IMG/VR virus record: IMGVR_UViG_3300025154_000134
Coordinates: 1 to 52,782 of that record
Reading direction: 5' to 3' (one strand)
Length of the DNA: 52,782 nucleotides
Source: a virus
Position 1 is the first letter of the stretch, and each line of letters begins with the position of its first letter. Below are positions 16,215-25,211 of the stretch, in pieces. The position numbers and the translations under genes were made by a program. The notes below the pieces were generated by a model. The model was not told the origin of the DNA. It ran no database searches and saw nothing but the letters and a program-made list of their open reading frames with translations.

Positions 16215-17549
16215 ATGTACGAGGTCTACCGGTTGGGGAACGGACGGCGTGATTTAGTCGATAAGGCGCGCGATTACGAGACGGCCCGCCAGCGCGCGAT
16301 TGAGGCCAGCGCCTTTCAGCGCGCGTTGTTCATTGTGGTCCGCGAGGGCTTTGGCGACCCGCTGTATTATGCGTATGACGGTGTGGGCGGGGATCAGGCG
16401 ACCGTGTTGCCACGCGTTCACATTGCCCCGGCGGAGTCCGTCGCGGGGCAGGATGACCCGCCGCGTGGTCGCCGCAAGGGACCGAGCGAGACGAAAGCGC
16501 GGATTACGCCCCAGCGGGAATACAAGATCGGTCCTGCTTACGTGGTAGAGTGCAAGGCCGTTGATGACGGCAAGCTGGGCATCGTTGAGGCAGTCGTGAG
16601 TGTGTATGGCGTGTTAGATGACGGCAGAGATATCATCTCCAATTCGTTTTTTGCTAAGTCGTTGTCTGAACACGGACACCGCGTGCGCGTACTCAATAGT
16701 CACAGCCTCAAAGACGGTGTGCTTGAGGTGATAGGGAAGCCACTCTTGATGCGAGAGGTTGGGCGGGAAGAATTGCCATCTGAAGTACTGAACCGGTATC
16801 CAGAAGCTACCGGCGGCTTTTTGACTACAACTCAATTCATGTTGAGTGATGCGCGTAGCAAGGCGGTTTATGATCGACTAGACGCAGGCTGGATTAACGA
16901 ATGGTCTATAGGCTTTGATGATTTGCAGTCTGAGAAGTCCCGGCTGGTTCGGCGCACTTATAACGGAACACAATGGCGTTATGACCGAGCGTCAATGGAA
17001 GACCCGCCCGAATCCCTGGTTACTGACGACTCCGGTAGACCTATTGTGGCGCGACTACTACGCCAAGGACGACTCTGGGAATACTCTCCCACAGTCTGGG
17101 GAATGAATCCGGCCACAAGTACAGTAAGCGTTAAGGATATAGGCGGAGAAAGCACCGAAACCGACGCTCTATCAGATGACGACATAGCGCAGGACGCAGA
17201 TACAACCGCTCTTGACGTAGAGCAGGACCCCGATCCCATCGATACCAAAGTGGGGCGCGTCCTGAGCAGCGTTAATTTTACTCGTATTCAACAAGCGTAT
17301 ACCCTGCTGAACGAGGTCATGCAGTCGGCAGGGTTGCTTGACGAAGAGGCGGCAGACGATACAGCCGCCCGGCATGGCGAATTGCAACACACCAGCGGCG
17401 ACGGGCCGCACGAAGGTCTGACACCCATCTCGGACGAGTCGGCCACTCCGACCGAGACCGGGCCGCAGGCGAACGAAGCACCCGACACCAAGCGAGCCGA
17501 TTTGCTGCGAACAATTGAGCAGCGACTAGCTGAAGTGGAGGAACAATGA
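16215..17549 (+). CDS. Prohead protease (HK97 family), with long extensions
   Basis: The 444-residue protein starts at ATG 16215 with GGAGG at a good distance. An in-frame GTG at 16203 is less likely. The core at about residues 130-240 has the family layout: GIVEAVVSVYGVLDDGRDII, the probable catalytic His in LNSHS near residue 162, and the probable catalytic Ser in NEWSIGFD near 229. The N-terminal 120 residues and the acidic Asp/Thr-rich C-terminal 150 residues are beyond the usual length. The tail may act as a scaffold domain that is removed during maturation. It overlaps the capsid gene by 4 nt. Confidence 0.8.
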   Translation: MYEVYRLGNGRRDLVDKARDYETARQRAIEASAFQRALFIVVREGFGDPLYYAYDGVGGDQATVLPRVHIAPAESVAGQDDPPRGRRKGPSETKARITPQREYKIGPAYVVECKAVDDGKLGIVEAVVSVYGVLDDGRDIISNSFFAKSLSEHGHRVRVLNSHSLKDGVLEVIGKPLLMREVGREELPSEVLNRYPEATGGFLTTTQFMLSDARSKAVYDRLDAGWINEWSIGFDDLQSEKSRLVRRTYNGTQWRYDRASMEDPPESLVTDDSGRPIVARLLRQGRLWEYSPTVWGMNPATSTVSVKDIGGESTETDALSDDDIAQDADTTALDVEQDPDPIDTKVGRVLSSVNFTRIQQAYTLLNEVMQSAGLLDEEAADDTAARHGELQHTSGDGPHEGLTPISDESATPTETGPQANEAPDTKRADLLRTIEQRLAEVEEQ

Positions 17550-18853
17550 CCACGAAGGAAAAAGTCGAGCGCTATAAGGCACTCTACGCCCAGGCCAGAA
17601 CTCTGGTCGAGGGCGGGGATGTCGAAAACGCCGAAAAAATGTTGAAAGAAGCCGATGACCTTAAGGCGTCTGCCGCGCGTGAGCTTGACATCCTCAAACG
17701 CGCTACGGACGGCGAAACGGATGTCACCGGTCTGGAACAGAAGAGCGCCCCGCGCCCGCAGGCAGAGCCGGAGCGAAAGACGAAGTTTGACAACTACGAC
17801 GAATGGGCCAACAGCATGGCGCGTTTCCTGACCAAACAGCAGCCCGATCACCGTCTGAAACTGTGGAATGACGTGGGTGATAATCCGATCCCGCTCTTCA
17901 ACGAACAGAAACAGATGGTTGAAAACGTGGGCGCGTCCGGTGGCTTCCTGGTGCCGGTGGAACAGAGTAACGAGATCATGGCGATTGTCGCCGAACTCGC
18001 CATCGTGCGCCCGCGCGCGACCGTCATTCGCATGGTGCGCCGTCAGTATTCCCGCCCCGTGTTGGACCAGACCGGTACCACGGCTGGTCGCCCGCACTGG
18101 TTCGGCGGCATGGTGTTCTACTGGGGCGAAGAAGCCGCTGAGAAGACCATCACAACCGCCAGTTGGCGCGAAGTGAATCTGGTTGCCAAGAAACTCTATG
18201 GCTATACGCGCGCCAGTGATGAACTGGTAGACGATGCGATCATCAGCCTGAGCGATTACCTGCAAGGCCCCACGGGCATGGCGGGCGGTATCGCCTGGAA
18301 TGAAGACTATGCGTTCCTGCAAGGCAATGGCGCGGGGCAGCCGCTTGGCGTGATCAACGCTGGGGCAACCATCACCATCAATCGCCAACAGGCGGGGCCG
18401 GGTGTTGATCCCGTCACCTATCACGACCTGACCGAAATGCTGGAACACCATCTCGAAACGGAAAACAGCATGTGGGTCGCGTCACTGTCACTGCGCGGAT
18501 CGCTGATGCGCATGACCTATCCGTCCAGCAACCCATCGCTGGTGTGGCAACCGAGCGCGCGTGAAGGCAATCCCGATACGCTGCTAGGCCGCCCGATTGT
18601 GTGGACCGAAAAGGTTCCGCTGAGTGGGTCTGCGGGCGATATCGGCCTGTACGACTTCCGACACTATTGGGTTGGCGACCGGCAGGCGCTCACGTTTGCC
18701 AGCACCAACGCCGAATATTTCAAATACGACCAGACGTCGTACCGCATGGTGCATCGCGTGGACGGTCGCCCATGGATGAATACCTATTTTACTCTCCAGG
18801 ACGGAACGTCTACAATTTCGCCCTTCGTTATATTAGGGGCTAAGAGTACGTAA
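17546..18853 (+). CDS. Major capsid protein, HK97 fold
   Basis: The 435-residue protein begins with about 110 residues of charged coiled coil (VERYKALYAQARTLVEGGDV), the delta-domain scaffold that the neighbouring protease should remove. The capsid domain then opens with VGASGGFLVPVEQSNEIM and continues with typical features (VNLVAKKLYGYTRASDELVD, FLQGNGAGQPLGVINAG). It would assemble the icosahedral shell around the portal. Two RNA hairpins sit at its stop codon. Confidence 0.9.
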   Translation: MTTKEKVERYKALYAQARTLVEGGDVENAEKMLKEADDLKASAARELDILKRATDGETDVTGLEQKSAPRPQAEPERKTKFDNYDEWANSMARFLTKQQPDHRLKLWNDVGDNPIPLFNEQKQMVENVGASGGFLVPVEQSNEIMAIVAELAIVRPRATVIRMVRRQYSRPVLDQTGTTAGRPHWFGGMVFYWGEEAAEKTITTASWREVNLVAKKLYGYTRASDELVDDAIISLSDYLQGPTGMAGGIAWNEDYAFLQGNGAGQPLGVINAGATITINRQQAGPGVDPVTYHDLTEMLEHHLETENSMWVASLSLRGSLMRMTYPSSNPSLVWQPSAREGNPDTLLGRPIVWTEKVPLSGSAGDIGLYDFRHYWVGDRQALTFASTNAEYFKYDQTSYRMVHRVDGRPWMNTYFTLQDGTSTISPFVILGAKST

Positions 18854-18900
18854 CTCTTAGTAGATGAAATACTAGCACTCTGTACCTTCTCACGAAGGTA
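18840..18900 (+). other. Two hairpins at the end of the capsid gene
   Basis: CTAAGAG/CTCTTAG (18840-18846/18854-18860) spans the capsid stop codon. TACCTTC/GAAGGTA with a TCAC tetraloop (18883-18889/18894-18900) ends just before the next ribosome-binding site. Neither has a U-tract, so they are more likely to tune mRNA stability or downstream translation than to terminate. Confidence 0.5.
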
Positions 18901-18913
18901 GAAAGGCAAGACC

Positions 18914-19345
18914 ATGCCGTACTGCACTGCGTTTTATGAAGAGTGGGAGCTGCTGGATTACATCTATGGGGATGCGGTCGCAGCGAACACCGAGAGCAAT
19001 ACCGGGGCGATTCTCCTGGCTAACTATGCCCAGACCGTGATCATCATTCACCCAGTGGATGTCAATGACGCGCTGGACGTGGATATCGAACAGGCGACCA
19101 CCGCTACTGGCACTCTGTCATCGTTTGACAGCGCGTCCAAAGACGTGACCATCGCCACGACCGACACCGGTCCCACCGTGATCAGAATTCGACACGAGGA
19201 ATTCGCGGCAGGATATGAGTATCTGAATGTCGAAGTCACAACCGGGAACACCGGGGGTGACGGGAATGAGTTCGTGGTGGAAGTGTGGGCCGAGCCGGTC
19301 TACAAACCGGCGTCCACCAGCCTCCTCGAAGAAGTAGCCGACTAG
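18914..19345 (+). CDS. Probable head protein, unknown
   Basis: The 143-residue protein follows the capsid gene with AGAAAGG upstream. Its sequence is Thr-, Val- and acid-rich and predicted beta-structured (TVIIIHPVDVNDALDVDIEQ). Position and composition suit a head decoration or stabilising protein, but I recognise no family. Confidence 0.55.
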   Translation: MPYCTAFYEEWELLDYIYGDAVAANTESNTGAILLANYAQTVIIIHPVDVNDALDVDIEQATTATGTLSSFDSASKDVTIATTDTGPTVIRIRHEEFAAGYEYLNVEVTTGNTGGDGNEFVVEVWAEPVYKPASTSLLEEVAD

Positions 19346-19437
19346 GGAATCTAGTCAACGGGGCGGCTAGGCGCGCGCGCTGAAAAGGGTACTCCGGCCC
19401 CTGCCGCCCTGAACACGGAGCGCACAAGGAGAGTGCA

Positions 19438-19707
19438 ATGACAGAGAACCGAGAATCGAGACGCGTCGCTTACTTTGATGTATCCTATGAAATGCTGGCA
19501 ATAGTACTAAACCTGCCAGAAGGCACCAAAATTGAGCGCGTGCTAACGCCCGACGATGGCTCATACTGGAAACGTGCGATGTTTCGGGTTGTAGCAAGCC
19601 ATCCTGATCTGCCGGAAGTTTACGAGGGAGAACAATTGCCCCGTGCAAAACCATCCCGTGTCAGAAACGCCGACGGAACCGTAACTTTTGGTGACTGGGG
19701 GCTGTAA
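19438..19707 (+). CDS. Small protein, unknown
   Basis: The 89-residue product (MTENRESRRVAYFDVSYEML) is preceded by AAGGAGAG. It shows an alpha/beta pattern and no motif. Its TAA shares a base with the ATG of the next gene, so it is probably part of the glycosylation cassette's transcript. Confidence 0.55.
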   Translation: MTENRESRRVAYFDVSYEMLAIVLNLPEGTKIERVLTPDDGSYWKRAMFRVVASHPDLPEVYEGEQLPRAKPSRVRNADGTVTFGDWGL

Positions 19708-20348
19708 TGTGGGTCTGTCTGCGCTGTCGTAAGACGTTGATCATTAAGGGCGCGCCCCACCACTACGCCCCCGGCGAATGGGTCAAGGTGGGTCGCCACA
19801 TCGCGCGGGAATGGCTTGCGGGCGGCGAAGCGTATGACTTCGCGGGGGACGGCTCCGGCGCGGTCGCTGACAAAACAACCGGCATCGTATTACTGAGTGC
19901 ACCGCCCGATGGGTGGATGGATCGCTGCCGGTCTGCGCTTAGCATCGAGGTTGCGTCTATAGACGCCCCGTGTGTGCCATTTGCTGAAACGCTACTGTAT
20001 ACGCCCGGTTTCGACCTACGTCTTGATCTGGTATTAATCGGGTTGGGCCTGTTGAAGCGGTGGCAGGTCGCCGTGCCGTTATGGGATTATACAACTCTTG
20101 CGGCTCACGTGGGCAGCGAAGACGAACGCGCCCGTACGAAGGCGATCATTCGAGACCTTCGCGTGCCGCTGCGTGACACACGGTTGGTATTCTTGCGGCG
20201 CTGCGCCCAAACTCGTGAATTGGTTGAATGTTGGAATGAAGAGACCGCCGATAGCACCGAGCCGCGCCTTGCCTTCCTGCGGGCCATGTATCGGATCAAG
20301 CCGGTAGTGTGCGACCTTCCGGCGAGTTGGACAGGGAACGTGAGATGA
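19707..20348 (+). CDS. Unknown protein at head of glycosylation cassette
   Basis: The 213-residue protein starts MWVCLRCRKTLIIKG, with one CxxC pair at the N-terminus. The first 50 residues resemble small phage proteins with a 'GEWVKVGRHIAREWLAGGEA' segment. The remaining part has an alpha/beta look and may be a degenerate glycosyltransferase-like domain (FAETLLYTPGFDLRLDLVLI), but no DxD motif is present. It overlaps the next glycosyltransferase gene. Confidence 0.5.
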   Translation: MWVCLRCRKTLIIKGAPHHYAPGEWVKVGRHIAREWLAGGEAYDFAGDGSGAVADKTTGIVLLSAPPDGWMDRCRSALSIEVASIDAPCVPFAETLLYTPGFDLRLDLVLIGLGLLKRWQVAVPLWDYTTLAAHVGSEDERARTKAIIRDLRVPLRDTRLVFLRRCAQTRELVECWNEETADSTEPRLAFLRAMYRIKPVVCDLPASWTGNVR

Positions 20349-21016
20349 CATGGGATAGAGCCTTAACGCACACGTGGGCGGTATCAGATGGCCTGATATT
20401 CGCCGATACGCTGAATTACCGTGAAACGCGCGGAGCGGTGATCGTAGCGTATGGGGAACGGGCCAAAGCGGCGGCGGGGGTCTGTATGGACGCGCTCAAA
20501 GTAGTGTGTCCTGATCTCCCAGTGACGGTCTACTGTACGCCTGCGGGTGATCTGAGTGACGAACAGGAGTCACGCCGGGCCAAAGCAACTATGTTACGCT
20601 GGTCGCCCTACCGGCAGACGGCCTACCTGGATGCTGACACAGTGCCCGTCTCGGACATTAGCGCGGGGTTCGCCATGTTGGACGACGGCGCTGATTTGGT
20701 GATCACACCCAGTGACAACCAGGGCGATACGTGGTTGTGGCATGTGGGCGAAGATGAACGCGCGGAAACACGGGCGGCGCTTGGCTTTCAGGCATTGCAG
20801 TTACAGGCGGGCGTGCTGTTTGTGAAGAGGAACCGGCGCACGCGCCTGCTGTGGGCAGCGTGGGAACAGGAATGGAACGAGCACCAGGGGCAGGATCAGG
20901 CGGCACTCCTGCGGGCGTTGTATCAGTGTCCGGTGAAGGTGTGGCTGTTGGGCAAACCGTGGAATGGCGGGGCCGTCATTGGGCACCGCTGGGGAGCGAT
21001 ACGTCGTGCGAATTAA
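20345..21016 (+). CDS. Glycosyltransferase, GT-A fold, GT8-like
   Basis: The 223-residue protein has the nucleotide-sugar and metal-binding motif YLDADTVPV near residue 96. It also has the GT8-like features TVYC near the middle and LQAGVLFVKRN before a DQAALLRALY segment (DQ-x(n)-L). It should transfer a sugar from an activated donor to an acceptor that cannot be read from the sequence, possibly capsid or tail protein or a host surface glycan. ATG 20345 overlaps the preceding stop. Confidence 0.75.
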   Translation: MTWDRALTHTWAVSDGLIFADTLNYRETRGAVIVAYGERAKAAAGVCMDALKVVCPDLPVTVYCTPAGDLSDEQESRRAKATMLRWSPYRQTAYLDADTVPVSDISAGFAMLDDGADLVITPSDNQGDTWLWHVGEDERAETRAALGFQALQLQAGVLFVKRNRRTRLLWAAWEQEWNEHQGQDQAALLRALYQCPVKVWLLGKPWNGGAVIGHRWGAIRRAN

Positions 21017-22649
21017 CATCGTCGCGCGTGAAGGCGCGCAGCAGGATGGGACCATTTTACAGCGACTCGTGTATGAGTTGGCTCAGGACCCCGCGTTTTC
21101 GGTGGCCGATTCCCCCGATCCGCGCGCTGACTGTAACCTGTTCTTCCCATACCTCGATTACGCGCGTTTTCCCGACTTCCACGCTACGCCCACGGCGGCC
21201 TGGTTTTCTCATCTCGACAATGGACGCGAAGACAAAGAGCAAACCTGGGAGCAAGCAGCGCAGGCGGTCGATTTACGGTTGACCAGCGCGCGACTGTATC
21301 AGGCGCAGTTGGAGCCGTTTGGCCTCACGCATCTGCTCACACCGCCATTGGACCGTGAGCACTTCGCTCCCCCGCCGACGGGCGCGCAGAAGGACGACCA
21401 CGCACGGCGGATTGTAGGGACATCGGGGTATGTCTATCCGGGCGGGCGCAAAGGCGAAGACCTCATCAGACGGTTGGCACACGATATGCCGCAGGTCTCG
21501 GTGATTGCCAGCGGTCGCGGGTGGCCGGTGGAGTCACAACATCATCACTGGTCAGCGATGCCAGCTTTTTATCGTGGATTAGATATCTATGTGTGCACCA
21601 GCGTGATTGAGGGGATCGGCTATGGGCCGCTTGAGGCGATGGCGTGCGGGGTTCCGGTGGTTATTCCGCGTGGCGTGGGCATCTTCGATGAACTGCCCGA
21701 TCTCGAAAACGTGCACCGGTATGAGGCGGGGAATTACGAGGGGCTGCTCGCGGCGGTTCAGGTGGCCGTGTCCCGGTTGGATGAAGGGGGTTACAACCCT
21801 GACAGTCTACGGTCAGCGACCGCGCGGTATACTCATGACGCCTGGGTAACTAGCACCGTTCAGGCATTTGAGTCACTGTTGTACGACAAACCGCTGCTTG
21901 CCCCACGATCCCCGTGGGCCGATCACGCAGGGGTGTTTTACGTGGCCTACGGTGATCCGGCGCGTGAGTGCGCTGCGCGGGCGATCACCAGCTTTAAGCA
22001 GTTTATGCCCGGCGTGCCCGTGGCGCTGGTCAGTGACCGCCCGCTCAACGCAGGGGAAGATGTGTTTGTCCAGAACAAAGATGAGGATGTTGGGGCACGC
22101 AGCGTCAAAACCCAAATCTATGACCTCGCTCCGGCGGAATGGGAATATGTACTTTGTCTTGATGCAGATACAGAAGTCGTGTCCGACATTTCGTTTCTAT
22201 TCCAGGTTCTAGAGGACGGTTATTCGGCAGTCTTCTGCACCAACCCAGCGCAGTACGTATTGGGGCGTGAAATGACCCGGCCTGATAATGCCGATGAATG
22301 CGCCGAGACGTTTAAGATCGTGGGCACCGATGAATTCCTGCAACTGAACGGTGGCGTGTTCGCCTTTCGACGCTCTGAGCGAACGGCGGAATTCTTTCGA
22401 GCGTGGCACCGCGAATGGAATCGTTACGGCAAACGAGACCAGGCAGCGCTGGATAGAGTGTTGTATACCAATCCGATCCGCATTTTGGTGCTGGAAAAAA
22501 CGTTCAACTGCATTACGCGCTATGACCAACCTGACGGGGCAGCGATTTTGCACTATCCGCTGACGGCACGACGGTGGCGGGGGATGTTACCAGGGCGGCT
22601 GGACAGCGACGAAAGTTGGGCGGTGTTACATCCGGGGGGCGCGGTATGA
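21006..22649 (+). CDS. Two-domain glycosyltransferase (GT-B plus GT-A)
   Basis: The 547-residue protein starts at GTG 21006, overlapping the previous gene by 11 nt. Residues about 1-290 are a GT4-like GT-B enzyme, with the donor-site signature EGIGYGPLEAMACGVPVV near residue 203. Residues about 310-547 are a second catalytic domain paralogous to the preceding gene, with CLDADTEVVSDISF near residue 386, LQLNGGVFAFRR and KRDQAALDRVLY. It could add two different sugars in sequence. The similarity to the upstream gene suggests duplication and fusion. Confidence 0.75.
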   Translation: MRINIVAREGAQQDGTILQRLVYELAQDPAFSVADSPDPRADCNLFFPYLDYARFPDFHATPTAAWFSHLDNGREDKEQTWEQAAQAVDLRLTSARLYQAQLEPFGLTHLLTPPLDREHFAPPPTGAQKDDHARRIVGTSGYVYPGGRKGEDLIRRLAHDMPQVSVIASGRGWPVESQHHHWSAMPAFYRGLDIYVCTSVIEGIGYGPLEAMACGVPVVIPRGVGIFDELPDLENVHRYEAGNYEGLLAAVQVAVSRLDEGGYNPDSLRSATARYTHDAWVTSTVQAFESLLYDKPLLAPRSPWADHAGVFYVAYGDPARECAARAITSFKQFMPGVPVALVSDRPLNAGEDVFVQNKDEDVGARSVKTQIYDLAPAEWEYVLCLDADTEVVSDISFLFQVLEDGYSAVFCTNPAQYVLGREMTRPDNADECAETFKIVGTDEFLQLNGGVFAFRRSERTAEFFRAWHREWNRYGKRDQAALDRVLYTNPIRILVLEKTFNCITRYDQPDGAAILHYPLTARRWRGMLPGRLDSDESWAVLHPGGAV

Positions 22650-23515
22650 TCAGTGTTGCCGTTGTGTGTCGTGCCAAGGGATTTGATGAAACACGGCTAA
22701 AGCTGGGATGGTGGTCTCACGGCGTTCCCGATCTAGATTGGGCCTTTTATCCTGCCATAGACGGGCAAGTGATCAATAAAGACCGATTGGCAGCGCAGGG
22801 CCACGACCTGATCGTATGGGAAGATTGGGTCTGGAATACGTGGGAAGGCACGTCGTCTATCCCGATTTACGCGGTCATGGTAGACAGCAACACCAGCCCG
22901 CGCCGCCGTCGCAATTATATAGCACGCGCTAAACAAGCTGATGTAATCCTGGTCGATCAGGACCATTTAAAAACATTTCGCGGTATGGGGAAGCCTGTTT
23001 ACCGTTGGTCGTATGGCGTTAATCCAGCAGTGTTTCGTGCGCAAGACAAGACAGTTGATGTGGCCTATCACGTGCAACACACAGACGACCGTAGTAAATT
23101 GCACGACTATTTGCGGGGATGGACACAGAATAACTCGCAGTGGCGCGTCACGATGGGCGGCAATATGACCATCGCACAATATGCGGTGCGAATTGGGCAG
23201 GCGCGGATCGTCGTACACAAACGGACACATGAACAGTGTCGCTCGCACCGTTTTTTTGACGCGCTGGCAGCGGGGTGCTGTCTACTTACCGACCGGGGAT
23301 GGTCGGTTAATGAAGATGGGTTCAGGCCGGGACATCACTTTCTGGAATGGAATGACTATCGGGATTTGACGGAGATGATTGAACGCCTGTTAGAAACAAA
23401 CGAATGGACCAAATACGCCAACGTGGGCCAGGCTTTTGTACTGTCGCGCCACACGTGGGCACACCGGGCAGCAGAGTTCATCCGCATTGTGGAGGATACA
23501 CGTGCTTCTATTTAA
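22646..23515 (+). CDS. Glycosyltransferase-like protein, GT-B C-terminal type
   Basis: The 289-residue protein starts at an ATG overlapping the previous stop. Its C-terminal half has the CgeB/Glycos_transf_1_2 pattern: ARIVVHKRTHEQCRSHRFFD, ALAAGCCLLTDR, then DLTEMIERLLETNE. This is the usual acceptor/donor end of such enzymes. The N-terminal half is divergent. It is probably the third transferase of the cassette. Confidence 0.65.
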   Translation: MISVAVVCRAKGFDETRLKLGWWSHGVPDLDWAFYPAIDGQVINKDRLAAQGHDLIVWEDWVWNTWEGTSSIPIYAVMVDSNTSPRRRRNYIARAKQADVILVDQDHLKTFRGMGKPVYRWSYGVNPAVFRAQDKTVDVAYHVQHTDDRSKLHDYLRGWTQNNSQWRVTMGGNMTIAQYAVRIGQARIVVHKRTHEQCRSHRFFDALAAGCCLLTDRGWSVNEDGFRPGHHFLEWNDYRDLTEMIERLLETNEWTKYANVGQAFVLSRHTWAHRAAEFIRIVEDTRASI

Positions 23516-24164
23516 CGAAACGGGCATTCATGACGACTTGTGGGCGGCGCTCGAAGAACACGAACCGTTTATTCGCACGATCATAGCCGACGTGTATACG
23601 CGCCTGGATGAACACTACCCGAAACGTGAGACCCGCGATTATGAGGCGGCGCTGTTGTACATCATGGCCCGCCAGTACAATGCTCCCGGCGCGCGGATCG
23701 TGGAGATTGGCACGTGCTGGGGCTGGACGGCAGCGGTTATGCAGACCGCCGCACCGTTGGCCCATATCATCACCTGCACGCCTAGCCCGAACCACATCGT
23801 CATCGCGCGGCGCAACCTGGAGCCGAACTTCCCGCGCGTGGAAGTCTTTGGCGGGCGCTCGGTGGACCTGCTGCCGCAGCTCGCGCCAGACAGTGTTGAC
23901 ATGGTATTCGTGGACGGTGATCACCAGCACGTGGCCGATGACCTGCCGTTTTACAATGTGCTCAAACCGGGAGGCTTGATGATCCACCATGACTACTGCC
24001 CTGATAAACCGTTGTGCACCGGGCCGCGCCCCTGCCGGTGGGTGTATGACACGGTGAATTCGTTTAGCGCACGGTTGGCCCATGAGCCTGACGTATTGAT
24101 GGTGGACCACAACAAAGAGGGCATAGCAGGGCACTACCGGCGTGAGGGGGAGGTGTGGCTATGA
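23502..24164 (+). CDS. Class I AdoMet-dependent methyltransferase
   Basis: The 220-residue protein starts at GTG 23502, overlapping the previous gene by 14 nt. It has the AdoMet-binding motif I ARIVEIGTCWGWTAAVM near residue 64 and VDMVFVDGDHQHV near 130, as in Methyltransf_24/cephalosporin-hydroxylase-like enzymes. LKPGGLMIHHDY follows. In this position it probably O-methylates a sugar added by the neighbouring glycosyltransferases. It is not a DNA methyltransferase, since no DPPY or PCQ motif is present. Confidence 0.75.
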   Translation: MLLFNETGIHDDLWAALEEHEPFIRTIIADVYTRLDEHYPKRETRDYEAALLYIMARQYNAPGARIVEIGTCWGWTAAVMQTAAPLAHIITCTPSPNHIVIARRNLEPNFPRVEVFGGRSVDLLPQLAPDSVDMVFVDGDHQHVADDLPFYNVLKPGGLMIHHDYCPDKPLCTGPRPCRWVYDTVNSFSARLAHEPDVLMVDHNKEGIAGHYRREGEVWL

Positions 24165-24799
24165 CCGACTACATTTCAGTCGCCGAAGTCAAGACGCGCC
24201 TGCAAAAAGGACCCGCGACGACGGACGACACTCTGCTAAAAGCATTAGTCACCGCTGCCAGTCGCGTCGTGGATCGGGTCTGTAATCAACCTGATAATTT
24301 TTTCGTGGCGCTGACGGAGGCCACGGCGCGCACGTTTGGCGCGCGTGGGCGTGCGTGGGTGACAATTGATGAGTGCACCAGCATCTCCGGGGTGGCGGTC
24401 AAAGACAGCGTGACCGACGACACGTATACCGCCTGGACCACCGATGATTATATCCCGTTCTCAGGCGACCCGGATAACCCAGACTTCAACTCGACGCCTT
24501 ATAACGGGTTGATATGCCATCCCAACGGGGATTACGCCGCGTTCCTGGATGGCAAACTCGGTGCGATCCGCGTGCCCACCGTCCAGGTAACAGCGACGTG
24601 GGGCTATGCTACGGCGGTTCCTGCGCAGATCAAAGAAGCGGCGGGGATTCTGGCGGGGCGCTGGTTCAAACGCGGCCAGTCGTCCTGGTCGGATACGTTA
24701 GCCAGTCCTGACATGGGCGGACTCATGTATACGATGGCAATGGACCCTGATTTCAGACTCATTCTTGAGCGTGGGCGGTTCATCCGCCAGTCATTTTAG
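24161..24799 (+). CDS. Head-tail connector protein, gp6-like
   Basis: The 212-residue protein begins MTDYISVAEVKTRLQKGPAT, the usual opening of phage head-tail connector proteins (helical dimerisation part first, then a beta-rich part with VTATWGYA and IKEAAGILAGRWFKRG). It should bind the portal ring and form the first adaptor ring. Position immediately before the other completion proteins supports this. Confidence 0.7.
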   Translation: MTDYISVAEVKTRLQKGPATTDDTLLKALVTAASRVVDRVCNQPDNFFVALTEATARTFGARGRAWVTIDECTSISGVAVKDSVTDDTYTAWTTDDYIPFSGDPDNPDFNSTPYNGLICHPNGDYAAFLDGKLGAIRVPTVQVTATWGYATAVPAQIKEAAGILAGRWFKRGQSSWSDTLASPDMGGLMYTMAMDPDFRLILERGRFIRQSF

Positions 24800-24807
24800 G
24801 AGGCAGT

Positions 24808-25209
24808 ATGGGCAGCAACCGAGAAACCATCAATGAAGCGGGGTTTGGCCGCAGTGACGCCAAAACCGTTACCATCCCTACGGGGAACAACGGCGGCAAC
24901 CTGGGCGTATTGGACCTGGAACGTAATTACGTATACATCATCATCAAATGTGCTGACCTGGCGGGCATTCCAGCCAGCACCGCGCTGACCCTAACCGTGG
25001 CGTATGATCGGGATGACGCCCTTTGCACATTATACGAGCGGGATGACCCTGAAACCCAGTGGAGCAAAACGCTGCCCACGTCGGGAAGTATGGCGTTTGC
25101 GCTGGTTCATGCGTTGGCGGTACAGCGGCTCAAGATCGGGTTGTCGAAGGACACGACCGCGCCCGTGACCTTTACGGTCTACGGGGTGGCACAGAGTATC
25201 CAGGGGTAA
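24808..25209 (+). CDS. Head-tail junction protein, unknown
   Basis: The 133-residue protein follows AGGAGG. It is predicted all-beta (RNYVYIIIKCADLAGIPAST), and its position between the connector and a gp10-like gene suggests a stopper or adaptor. I cannot place it in a family. Confidence 0.55.
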   Translation: MGSNRETINEAGFGRSDAKTVTIPTGNNGGNLGVLDLERNYVYIIIKCADLAGIPASTALTLTVAYDRDDALCTLYERDDPETQWSKTLPTSGSMAFALVHALAVQRLKIGLSKDTTAPVTFTVYGVAQSIQG

Positions 25210-25211
25210 GC

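Noticed and set aside
17288-18451. A 387-residue minus-strand frame under the protease and capsid genes
   Set aside because: It has shadow-like composition opposite well-supported head genes, and no ribosome-binding site or family match is seen.
23502-24164. A fourth DNA methyltransferase
   Set aside because: It lacks DPPY and PCQ motifs and lies in a sugar-modification cassette, so a small-molecule or sugar methyltransferase is more likely.
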